DNA of 64,000 bases from Drosophila miranda (taxonomy: Eukaryota; Arthropoda; Insecta; Diptera; Drosophilidae): NCBI RefSeq assembly GCF_003369915.1, contig NC_046674.1, positions 12,338,001-12,402,000 of the forward strand. The letters are read 5' to 3'. Of this stretch, positions 48,861-61,948 are shown in pieces. Made by a program: the position numbers and the translations under genes. The notes under the pieces are model-generated. The model ran no database searches, was not told where the DNA came from, and saw only the letters and a list, made by a program, of their open reading frames with translations. Position 1 is the first letter of the stretch. Every line of letters begins with the position of its first letter.

Positions 48861-51113
48861 ATGTCGACAACTGAGGATATTACTCATCCTATGAGTGAAA
48901 AGAGTCCCGAGATGGAGAAATATGATCAAGAAGAGACTGATACCAAAGATGTTTCACTGGATGACATAGAAGGCAGCAATCGCTCCGAAGGAAAAACGGA
49001 AAGTATTGTTACAGTGCTAAGTAATCCAAACAAAACGAATGCCGCCAAGAAAGCCGACGCTGCAGCTATGAAAGCGGACATGAACACGGAGGAGATGATG
49101 GATGTCGATGGATCTTCATCTCATTCGACCGCCAATGAAGGAATGAATCCATCAACAGAGCGCGCTTTGGCCAGCAAGAAGCCCCCAGCTCCTAAGATGG
49201 ACTGGAAGAAGAATCTCCGTATTCTCATCTCCAATATGTATATGAATTCGAAAGACCGTCTGCCCGGAGCCTGTATGCCCAAATGTCTGCGAAATACGAG
49301 AGAATGCGAGGATAAACACCGCGCTGCAATGCTGCCAGATGTGCCGAACTTTATGCTGGTGGAAGATCTGAAGAGAACTCTGCGTGGCCACCACTATGAC
49401 ACCTTCCTGGACATGGTGGAGATGATGGCGATGCAATGCGTGTACCCTGGAGATGGTATCTTTGACAGGCTCATTGACCTGGTCATGGTAAGAGAGTGCT
49501 CCTTGAACTGAGTAAAGTAAAAGAGCTGAGTACCCTTTCCCTTTTCCAGATTCTGATTGCCAAAAAAATAACTGTCAAAGAGCTGGCGGACATCTATAGA
49601 AAGGCGATAAGCACCTTCTTTCTCCTGGTCGATGCCTTCCCGCCCTGCTGGACGTGCTTGCGCCCATATTACTTGAATTTTCTGCGCGTCCCGAATCCGA
49701 CCATTCGTAGCGCCCGTACCGACAATGGGACGCAAAAGCTGAAGTTCTATCTGGATCTTTTGGAGGAGATCTTGCCGCAATGCAGCGATATGGAGATCCG
49801 CACGATGACAAAGCCCTTTGAGGAGCACGTATTCAATTTCACGGATGAGGAAGAACTAGACATGTCACAAGAGACGGCATTCCTGCAACATGTGCAGGAC
49901 TACGACTGGATAAGTGGCAAACTCTGTCTAGATGACTTCAAGAATCTGTCGCCTGGGGCACGCCTCTCGCGAGTCTGCGATGTGCTGAACATGCTCTGCG
50001 GGATCCTTGAAATAGAGTTCTTGTCCTGGCTGGACCACGACCGTCTGCGCCAGTCCGAGTCAGAGATGTTCAATGAAGAAACAAAGCCGTTTGCCATCCA
50101 TGTCTTTGGAATGTCGGCAACAATGCGGCTCACGGATATTGTGCGCCAATTAATGCGTTTGTACGGCTTGGCGGCGGAAAAGTCCATGTACCCCGACCGT
50201 CTAGAAATACTGCAGGTGAGTATTCATTGTATGTATATATTAGCCATGCCTCCTAACTCTTTCCCTTGAGCATCAGCGCCTTATCACACTCGTTGTGGAA
50301 GTCAGCAACACGGCTGAGCTGAAATACGTGGACAACAATGTGACCTACCCGAACCTGGGTCCGCAGACCCGCCTGCTGATTGCACAGTTCTTCAAGATAT
50401 TCAAGTCACAAAATCCCAAGCACATCAGCACCTACATCAAAAGCATTTCGCAGCTGGACCAGCCGTATCTTCGCTTCGAGTTCACCGATTACTTTCTGCA
50501 GCTGTTTTACTTTCCCAGAAATGTGGCGTTCGGGCCGAAGAAGGTGTGCGATGAGTTCAATGAGAGGCAATGGTTGAAATACAAGCCAAAGAGTGAGATC
50601 GAGGAAGACGACGATGAGCAACTGTCGCGGGAGGATTATCTGAATATACTCCTGAACGCGCTAAAGGACTATGACAAATGGATGAATCTGAAGGGCTTTT
50701 GGAAGTTTATGCAGAACAAGGAGCAGGTGCAGCAATTGCAGACCCGGACCAGCAGCCCACTGGCAACTCCTGTGGGCATCATAACTGGCGAAACGTTCAA
50801 GGCCTTCGAGCTGAGTGAAATGGAAAAGGAAGTGCCTAGCTGGAAGAAGCGCCTCAACACTAAGGTGATTCTGGGCAGGCCCATGGTGAATTTGCCAGTG
50901 GCCAAAATCAATTTGGTCGAGTCATGCGGTCGCTATAGCAGCGATGTGCGTTACATACGCTATCTGCGCCGTGTGCTCGTAAAGGAAGTCCAGTCGGAAA
51001 TCGATGTAACCGATTGGTTGGACTATCTAAATGGATTCCTGTGCGACGACGAACCACCATCAGAGCCGGCATCGCCCCGTTCCTCCCCAGCGTCGGACCC
51101 AGAAGAAGCCTAG
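48861..51113 (+). CDS. Unrecognised three-exon protein, tandem copy 1 (709 aa)
   Basis: Exons are 48861-49487, 49550-50215 and 50277-51113, all phase 0, with short introns of 62 and 61 bp. I do not recognise the family. The first 110 residues are acidic and Ser/Thr/Asn-rich, apparently disordered. From about 112 (DWKKNLRILISNMYM) the protein reads as a helical, repeat-like fold with leucine- and phenylalanine-rich helices and a Cys/His-containing patch (PGACMPKCLRNTRECEDKH). The end is Pro/Ser/Glu-rich (PPSEPASPRSSPASDPEEA). No signal peptide, membrane segment or catalytic motif is visible. The housekeeping-type promoter suggests broad or germline expression. Compared with copy 2 it carries two extra in-frame segments: 13 codons (50775-50813) and 4 codons (50874-50885). 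Confidence 0.85.
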
Positions 51114-52536
51114 TGGCGCTTCGGTTCAAGTATTTCTTAAATCTTTATCTCACCAAATGTTAAAATATGAAATTAGTTATTTTATGTTTACTGAAAGGAC
51201 GCGCTGAGCGATTGTTCGTTGTGAAGAATGTAAGAATAATGCATTTAATTCATTTTCCATTCATTTCATAATTTTCATTTTCTGTATTTCTCCACTGCAA
51301 ATATATATTTATATATTTATGCTTTAACTAAATACACATTTACGCACACATTTACATATAAATACAGCTACTACGCATGTACATACATTAATAAATATAC
51401 ATATACTCGTATATAGGTATAAGTACGGTGTATAGTTATACAATATTATCGCGTTTTGTTTTTAAGCATTTTGCTTTGCTTTGCTTTTTTGTTTTGCAGA
51501 TCTCCTTTTTCGTTTTGTTTGTCTTTGTTAATTTAATGTCTAAATTTTTTGAGTTTTACATTTTACACACTCAACTATCATTAAGTTGGGCTCTTAAATG
51601 CTAATCTAACTACGTCACTTATTTATTTAAAAAAAAAAAAATTGTACGCGTGGGGGATGGTGAAGGAAGGAAAGCGGTGTTGTGTCGCGCATAGGATCTC
51701 TGACATTATTTATACGATGCAATCGTTGGCGGCGGGTCTCCAGGTCGATGCAAATTTGTTTTGAAAATATATAAACTTTATTGGATGGTAGAAAATCTTG
51801 TTTATATCAACTGGCAGTTTCAAATTAAATTTAAATTTATCAGTGCTGCTAAACGTTTGAATAGGGTATAAAGAAGTCCATCGGCTGAGAGGAAGGTAGT
51901 GTTCAAATGACATAACAGTTAGTACCCACTGCCTTGACCTTATTTGTTTAAGCCTTATTTTGGACACCATCCAATAAAATGGAGTACTCAAAAAAAGCAT
52001 AGATTGTAGCAGAGTATTAAAATACTCTCCACGTAAATTATGAATCTTGAAGAATTTTAGCGCATCACAGGTGAAAGAATCGGTATATTTACGGTATATT
52101 TCAAAATTAGACGGTATATTTCTGAGGGTCAGACCGTACCTTTTATCGACCAATGTACCAAATTTAGCGCCATTTCCCAGGCCACATCGAATCAGCATCG
52201 AATTCATGATAGATTGGCATCAATATCTTATTTTTTCCAAACATTTCGGAGAAAAGTACTTCAAAAAGTGCAGAACGGAATATCATATGAGATAAAAACG
52301 GACAAAACTTTTGTTAAAACTGACACAACATGTAGTAAATAAGTAGGAAATATGTAGTTAGCGTGTAGTTACCTTGCAAAATATAATTGGAAATTGTTGC
52401 TAGCCTTTTTAGTTTATTTTATTATTTAATAAACAATCCAATAAAGATGGGTACTTAAAATTTGCCAGTCTTGTAGGAAGTTGATTCATTAAACTTATGC
52501 ATCAGTATAATTTTGGATATTTTGTAACTGTGACGT

Positions 52537-52582
52537 ATTTTTGGTATATTTCTAAGGGTCAGACCGTATAACTTATCGATAA
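52537..52582 (+). promoter_or_regulatory. GTATATTT box and DRE, promoter of duplicated gene copy 2
   Basis: The same cassette as at 48725-48770, with TATCGATA at 52574-52581. It is unchanged from copy 1, so both genes should be transcribed in the same way. Confidence 0.65.
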
Positions 52583-52672
52583 ATCCTCTGCTTGCGCGGC
52601 ATGAAAGCAAATAATTGTCAAGTCAAGAATTGTTAATAAATTTACAAAAATTCGTGCAATTAAAGCACTAAA

Positions 52673-54874
52673 ATGTCGACAACTGAGGATATTACTCATC
52701 CTATGAGTGAAAAGAGTCCCGAGATGGAGAAATATGATCAAGAAGAGACTGATACCAAAGATGTTTCACTGGATGACATAGAAGGCAGCAATCGCTCCGA
52801 AGGAAAAACGGAAAGTATTGTTACAGTGCTAAGTAATCCAAACAAAACGAATGCCGCCAAGAAAGCCGACGCTGCAGCTATGAAAGCGGACATGAACACG
52901 GAGGAGATGATGGATGTCGATGGATCTTCATCTCATTCGACCGCCAATGAAGGAATGAATCCATCAACAGAGCGCGCTTTGGCCAGCAAGAAGCCCCCAG
53001 CTCCTAAGATGGACTGGAAGAAGAATCTCCGTATTCTCATCTCCAATATGTATATGAATTCGAAAGACCGTCTGCCCGGAGCCTGTATGCCCAAATGTCT
53101 GCGAAATACGAGAGAATGCGAGGATAAACACCGCGCTGCAATGCTGCCAGATGTGCCGAACTTTACGCTGGTGGAAGATCTGAAGAGAAGTCTGCGTGGC
53201 CACCACTATGACACCTTCCTGGACATGGTGCAGATGATGGCGATGCAATGCGTGTACCCTGGAGATGGTATCTTTGACAGGCTCATTGACCTGGTCATGG
53301 TAAGAGAGTGCTCCTTGAACTGAGTAAAGTAAAAGAGCTGAGTACCCTTTCCCTTTTCCAGATTCTGATTGCCAAAGAAATAACTGTCAAAGAGCTGGCG
53401 GACATCTATAGAAAGGCGATAAGCACCTTCTTTCTCCTGGTCGATGCCTTCCCGCCCTGCTGGACGTGCTTGCGCCCATATTACTTGAATTTTCTGCGCG
53501 TCCCGAATCCGACCATTCGTAGCGCCCGTACCGACAATGGGACGCAAAAGCTGAAGTTCTATCTGGATCTTTTGGAGGAGATCTTGCCGCAATGCAGCGA
53601 TATGGAGATCCGCACGATGACAAAGCCCTTTGAGGAGCACGTATTCAATTTCACGGATGAGGAAGAACTAGACATGTCACAAGAGACGGCATTCCTGCAA
53701 CATGTGCAGGACTACGACTGGATAAGTGGCAAACTCTGTCTAGATGACTTCAAGAATCTGTCGCCTGGGGCACGCCTCTCGCGAGTCTGCGATGTGCTGA
53801 ACATGCTCTGCAGCATCCTGGAAAAGGAGTTCTTGTCCTGGCTGGACCACAACCGTCTGCGCCAGTCCGAGTCAGAGATGTTCAATGAAGAAACAAAGCC
53901 GTTTGCCATCCATGTCTTTGGAATGTCGGCAACAATGCGGCTCACGGATATTGTGCGCCAAGTAATGCGTTTGTACGGCTTGGCGGCGGAAAAGTCCATG
54001 TACCACGACCGTCTAGAAATACTGAAGGTGAGTATTCATTGTATGTATATATTAGCCATGCCTCCTAACTCTTTCCCTTGTGCATCAGCGCCTTATCACA
54101 CTCGTTGTGGAAGTCAGCAACACGGCTGAGCTGAAATACGTGGACAACAATGTGACCTACCCGAACCTGGGTCCGCAGACCCGCCTGCTGATTGCACAGT
54201 TCTTCAAGATATTCAAGTCACAAAATCCCAAGCACATCAGCACCTACATCAAAAGCATTTCGCAGCTGGACCAGCCGTATCTTCGCTTCGAGTTCACCGA
54301 TTACTTTCTGCAGCTGTTTTACTTCCCCAGAAATGTGGCGTTCGGGCCGAAGAAGGTGTGCGATGAGTTCAATGAGAGGCAATGGTTGAAATACAAGCCA
54401 AAGAGTGAGATCGAGGAAGACGACGATGAGCAACTGTCGCGGGAGGATTATCTGAATATAATCCTGAACGCGCTAAAGGACTATGACAAATGGATGAATC
54501 TGAAGGGCTTTTGGAAGTTTATGAAGAACAAGGAGCAGGTGCAGCAATTGCAGACCTGGACCAGCAGCCCACTGGCAACTCCTGTGAGTGAAATGGAAAA
54601 GGAATTGCCCAGCTGGAAGGAGCGCTTCAACACCAAGGTGATTCTGGTGAATTTGCCAGTGGCCAAAATCAATTTGGTCGAGTCATGCGGTCGCTATAGC
54701 AGCGATGTGAGTTACATACGCTATCTGCGCCGTGTGCTCGTAAAGGAAGTCCAGTCGGAAATCGATGTAACCGATTGGTTGGACTATCTAAATGGATTCC
54801 TGTGCGACGACGAACCACCATCAGAGCCGGCATCGCCGCGTTCCTCCCCAGGGTCGGACCCAGAAGAAGCTTAG
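52673..54874 (+). CDS. Unrecognised three-exon protein, tandem copy 2 (692 aa)
   Basis: Exons are 52673-53299, 53362-54027 and 54089-54874, with the same splice sites and phases as copy 1, and no frameshift or premature stop. It differs from copy 1 by 18 amino-acid substitutions and by lack of 13 and 4 residues in the C-terminal third. By eye I count only 6 silent differences. Exon 1 has 3 replacements (M/T, T/S, E/Q) and no silent change; exon 2 has 7 replacements and 1 silent; exon 3 has 8 and 5. Several are non-conservative (P/H, R/W, I/K, G/S). Both copies look functional. Function unknown. Confidence 0.85.
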
Positions 54875-57237
54875 TGGCGCTTCGGTTCAAGTATTTCTTA
54901 AATCTTTATCTCACCAAATGTTAAAATATGAAATTAGTTATTTTATGTTTACTGAAAGGACGCGCTGAGCGATTGTTCGTTGTGAAGAATGTAAGAATAA
55001 TGCATTTAATTCATTTTCCATTCATTTCATAATTTTCATTTTCTGTATTTCTCCACTGCAAATATATATTTATATATTTATGCTTTAACTAAATACACAT
55101 TTACGCACACATTTACATATAAATACAGCTACTACGCATGTACATACATTAATAAATATACATATACTCGTATATAGGTATAAGTACGGTGTATAGTTAT
55201 ACAATATTATCGCGTTTTGTTTTTAAGCATTTTGCTTTGCTTTGCTTTTTTGTTTTGCAGATCTCCTTTTTCGTTTTGTTTGTCTTTGTTCATTTAATGT
55301 CTAAATTCTTTGCAGTTTTACATTTTACACACTCAACTATCATTAAGTTGGGCTCTTAAATGCTAATCTCACTACGTCACTTATTTATTTAAAAAAAAAA
55401 AAAAATTGTACGCGTGGGGGATGGTGAAGGAAGGAAAGCGGTGTTGTGTCGCGCATAGGATCTCTGACATTATTTATACGATGCAATCGTTGGCGGCGGG
55501 TCTCCAGGTCAGCAGTAGACCCACCCTCCACATAATATCATTAACATCCTTGCGATGGACTGGTGAGAGAGTATCTCAAGTGTGAAAAATGATTTACATA
55601 GATCGACTTTAAGCGGTATTTAGAAAATTACTCTGCCAGGCTTCCTGTCGCGGCGTGGGGGAGGGGGTTCTGTTTCGAGGTTCGGGTTTCGTTTTAATTC
55701 GTTAACACTACACATTTATCAACATTTATTTAGTATTTATTCAATATATTCTAGCGTTTGTCTAATGTAATTTATCCTTCTCCCGGTTTGCATGTGATTT
55801 CGTATACATTTCAGATTTTCGTTTTGTTGCGCTTTGAAATCTATAGGAACTTGACGCAGGGGTCGACGGGGAAACCCGTGCTGCAGTTTTAAAATTGTGA
55901 GCGATACGATACGAGTACATAACAAGTTTCAGTCGGGGGCTGTGGGCGAAGGGAACGGAACCAAGGGTCGACGAACATCAAATAAAATACTAGTCGCAAA
56001 TTATATTTTTAGAAAATATTATTTTCGCTTTTTGTTTGTATTTTGATTGATTTACATTTTGGGTAAACTCCTTACCGCCGCCGCTCGCTGTATTCATTCG
56101 CTTTGTACATACAAAAATTGGAGTTGGGCTTTGTACAGAACTTGCTTTGCTTTCCTATCGCATAATCATATCATTATCGTAGCATTAGCATTAGTTTGTG
56201 CTTACTTCAGTAACTAATATTTAGACGAAGGCTAGCGTGACAGGTTTTCTTTTCCAAGTTGTGCCAATTATGCAGAAATTATAACTATTACAACTAATCA
56301 ATTAATATTAACAAAACGTTTCATTACAAACTATGGCTCTGCATTTCGACCTCTTAAAACTATAAGAATTTTTTTGTTAGCGGTTTTCTCATTATCGGTT
56401 TTTCTCCTTTAAGATTAAAATTTTAAATAATTATGCTAGGAATTGAATGAAACAAATTGAATTTGTGTAAACCCAGACCGCAGAACACCCGTGTAAATCG
56501 TTTCACAAGCTGTTTCTGTTGTTACTGAACGAAAGTTTTTACAAAAATAGATCAAATAAACCACTGGAAACTCTGACTAAGTCAGGTCTGTACAATTTCC
56601 CTTTAGATTTAAATGCTAATTAAAACAATCTAAAAGTGGTTTTGATTAAAAAGATATTGAAATTTTAAGTGTTTGCACTTTGTGAAGCTATTTTCCTTTT
56701 CTTTACTTTCTTTTCTCTTGTTTTCGTTTAGTTTCGTTTACGCTTTGCTTATTTCACATTTTATCGACTTAACGCAATGACTTTTCGCTTAATAGTGTGT
56801 TTAGTACTTAAGCAAATTTTGTTTCTTTCTAGTTCTGCTCCTAGTAACGGGTTACGATTAGGTTTATTTACGTGAATAGGAAATTGGTTAATCTATTGCC
56901 TCGTGAGTGGATTGCGGGGTGGGGTTGGGTGTGAGATGCTGGGGGGTTCCGCTGTCACACAGCAGCAGTTCTTTAAGGGTCTGGTCTTTCTTCAGGTTGG
57001 ATGTTCACTTTTCGGATTTCTGATTTCTGTTTTTGGGTTTTCGGATTTGCTTTTCCATAGAGCGCTGTGTGCTGCTGCTGTGGTGTTGGCGGTCTGCCGG
57101 TTAGCTACTTTTGAAGCGTTTTGCTATACATTCATCTTGGTAAGTTCTTAGTCACACACTTAAACCTTAACAACAACAACAATGTTCGCTACAATTAAAC
57201 AACTAACAACAACGTAAGCGTACACACCAAACATGGC
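54875..57237. other. Spacer: duplicated 3' DNA then AT-rich non-coding sequence
   Basis: 54875-55510 belongs to unit 2. The rest is AT-rich with no coding potential and lies downstream of the zinc-finger gene on the minus strand, so it may be that gene's long 3' UTR. Confidence 0.45.
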
Positions 57238-58926
<1,689 letters not shown>

Positions 58927-60764
58927 CTACCAGTGCACTGGAGTTGGGAGTGCGAGTAGGAGAGTGGGAGCTGGATCAGGCTCTGGAGGGGAAACAGGGA
59001 ATGAGTTTTCTCTGTATCGGAATCGTAATCGTACGCGCGAACTGGGCACGGACTTCTTGAACAGAAACTTGGCGAACAAACTAAGATCGATTGATGCTCA
59101 AAAGCGCCACGACAGATTCATCTTGGTTGTTTCTGCTTCTGCTGGGTGGTTGTGGGTTTGTTGGTGCTGCTGCTGGTGCTGGTGCTGGTTAGTGCCTGGA
59201 AATTAAGTGGAGAGGAGAGAGGGATTAGTGGGCTGTTGACTGGCCGCGGCGGCTTCATCAGATGATGTTGCCCACCGCTTTGGTATGCAAAAATATGTGA
59301 GGAATTCCCCCAAAACACACATACAAGACACGAAATACCTAACTGCGAAATTATAAATCTAAATTATTCAATGGCTGACACAATTCCCGAACGCCCTTCC
59401 CATTCCACCAACCATCCTCCTAAGAGTTAGTTCTATTCAGACTGCCTTTAAAATGTGTTTTTCTCTTTTCGCATAAATTATAAAACCGACGATTATGCAT
59501 TTTTAAACAAAATAAATACGCGCGCGCGCCCAAATGCATGTAACTTTCAGAGCTCTGGTTTTTACGTCCCCATCGGTCGGACAGGTTCCTCGGCAAGCAA
59601 TCCCGCCCCCTGCCATCACACCACCACCTTCCCCAACAAAAAACCTCTCTCACACACACACACACTCATACACACACATGCATGCACACGTACAATCTCT
59701 CAGGTATCTTTTTGGTTGAATTGACAGCGTGTTACTTTCTCGCAAATTACATGTGTTTCCCAAATAAATATAAATATATAATGATGGGCAATATCGTTAT
59801 CCAATTAGAGAAAGTTGGCAGGGCGAGTGTCCTGGCAGTAGGGGGTCTTCCTTGTGGAGAGAGCCTATTTTGGGCGGGCTTTTGTGGTGAAAAATTTTCC
59901 CTTTTTTCAAAAGCAGTTTTTCCACTAACACGTTGCCTTGCCTTGCCCCTCGTTGCGGCCCATAAGCGACAACCACTTTCAGTCGCTCGCACACACACAC
60001 TCGCACATAAACGCACACTCACAGGCATTGACTGTAAAAGCTCTTTTGAGGTTAGGAGACAGACTTCTTCTATTTTGGAGCTCGTTGTTAAATTTTCATT
60101 GTTTTTCTTATGGCTAAAGCACTCTGCTTCTGGCTAGACAATTGGGCTGTGCAGTTGGCAGTCTTAGATTTTTCACACACATTGACCTACCTTTCCATTT
60201 TGTGTGGGGCCTTTCAGGTTTAGATTTCCCCCCGTTTTACATCATTTTCCGCATTCGAGTGTGTTGTCTTGGGTCTCGGCAGGTCAAAACAGTGCACGCG
60301 TTCCGCTATCAGTTGTTTAAAGCTAGGCTTCGAGCATTTTTTGTTGCTGTGTGTTCATTTATAAAAATGTTAGAAAAATAGTACAAATATTTTTTTTCTT
60401 TTTTTTACAGTTTCGCGTACAAATAGATTGTTGATAGTATATCGATATGAACGATATTTTAATTTTTGATACGATAATATCGGTGCGATATTTTTTTCGA
60501 CGACTGTATCAAAAATCGATATCGAACACTGAACGAACTTAGCACAATTAACGAGCACAACTTACTGTTTGTAAATTCTTCTTGCAGATCTGTCCTTCTT
60601 TCCAAAAAATTTCCTAATATATGTCACCTGAACTGCGATAAAATAAGTATTAGAGTTTTGACCCTGGTCGACATGATCCGTCCATGATCAGACATCATAT
60701 TCCTCGATTTTAATATTCGGCTTAATATTACTAGCTAGCTAGGACCCTTAGCACTGAACATGTA

Positions 60765-60895
60765 CTTTTATTCGTTTAATGAATCAATTTACTACAAGAC
60801 AAGACAATTTTAAGGACCTTTTTATTATACCCTTTTATTTGATTGTGTTTAAACTAAGGTTTCAACAAAAAAGGGCAAAGCATAAACGTAAGTGT
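60765..60895 (-). repeat. Dispersed repeat, copy F
   Basis: On the minus strand it reads CACTTACGTTTATGC, CCCTTTTTTGTTGAAACC, CACAATCAAATAAAAGGG and CTTGTAGTAAATTGATTCA in the family order. It is diverged, closest to copy E. Confidence 0.6.
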
Positions 60896-61179
60896 GCTCG
60901 CAATGTTACGTTAATGTTAACGTTGCTGGTAATTTGAACACTTGTTGCTTGTCACACAGTAGACTGGACATTTGTGTACCCTATTGCTTTTATTGAATGC
61001 TTAAATTCTGTTTTCTGAGCTGCTTTGACACCTAGTTAATATTGACCTTTTTGAAAAAGTTTATTAGGATATGATTAAAAAAGAGAATGTGTAAGATATG
61101 AATATTAGTTTATAAGATTTGAATATTAGTTTAAGATTTACTCATCGATAGTATTCTAAGAAATACCAATGTACTCGAT

Positions 61180-61212
61180 ATATCGATACTTGTCCTCGAC
61201 AAGTATCGATAT
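61180..61212. repeat. Perfect inverted repeat with a DRE in each arm
   Basis: ATATCGATACTTGTC (61180-61194), spacer CTC, then its exact reverse complement (61198-61212). Each arm contains TATCGATA, the DREF/BEAF-32-type octamer. Confidence 0.8.
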
Positions 61213-61948
61213 GCCAACACACATTCATTCGAATACGCCCATCAAGAAAGAAGAACATATAATAAAACCGTGCTATTAAAAGTTTACAAATGACTTGTTT
61301 CTGCACTTATTGGGGCCTGAGATGACAAAGCTTTTCTCAATTCTATAATTCGGAACTATTCGATCAACCGAAAACATAAACTGGCGGTTGAAATATTCGT
61401 TGGGCACATCTCTATGGAGAAATAATTTGCCATTCTTATGTCAACGTTCCAGTGGGCACACTATTGATAACTCATTAACTCAACCCTAGCGTCAATAGGG
61501 TATAATCACTAAAAATACAGTATTATCCTGTATATTCTGTATTGGTAGTGGTATAATATAGAGCTGGTCGATTTTTTTAAAAACCCCAAATCAATATATT
61601 CTTAATATGTAATATATATATAAATTTCTGATGATATTTCTCTCTGCTCTCACTCGGCGCCACTGTTTAGAAAATCTTATAAACCTATATGTTCTGGGCA
61701 AATTAAAGATCATTGGGTATAGAAAATCGCAAATTCGCAAGGCTTTTTGTGTTCTTAACTCTCGCAAACGATATATCGAAAATGTCGAAAAAACCATCGA
61801 TCTATCGCATAACTCCAAAAGCTGGTGCCATCGTTTCCATCTCTATTGAAGCCTTTTCGAGGCAAATTTTTTGCTTTATTTTCGTTAAATTGTACTTTAA
61901 AATCAAATGCAATTGCTTAGAAAAGTGTTGAGGGTAGTAGTGCAAGTT

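Larger units (their letters stand above)
47931..51746 (+). repeat. Tandem duplication, unit 1 (3816 bp)
   Basis: It starts GATGCAAATTTG at 47931 and ends GGGTCTCCAGGTC at 51746, where unit 2 begins without any spacer. The unit carries two repeat/promoter cassettes, the complete three-exon gene and about 630 bp of 3' DNA. The two units are nearly identical, including introns and flanks; the size difference of 52 bp is mostly two in-frame coding indels. Confidence 0.95.
51747..55510 (+). repeat. Tandem duplication, unit 2 (3764 bp)
   Basis: A direct copy of 47931-51746. It ends with the same GGGTCTCCAGGTC, after which unique DNA (AGCAGTAGACCC) begins. The junctions are clean, with no transposable element at the breakpoints, which points to unequal exchange or replication slippage rather than transposition. 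Confidence 0.95.
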
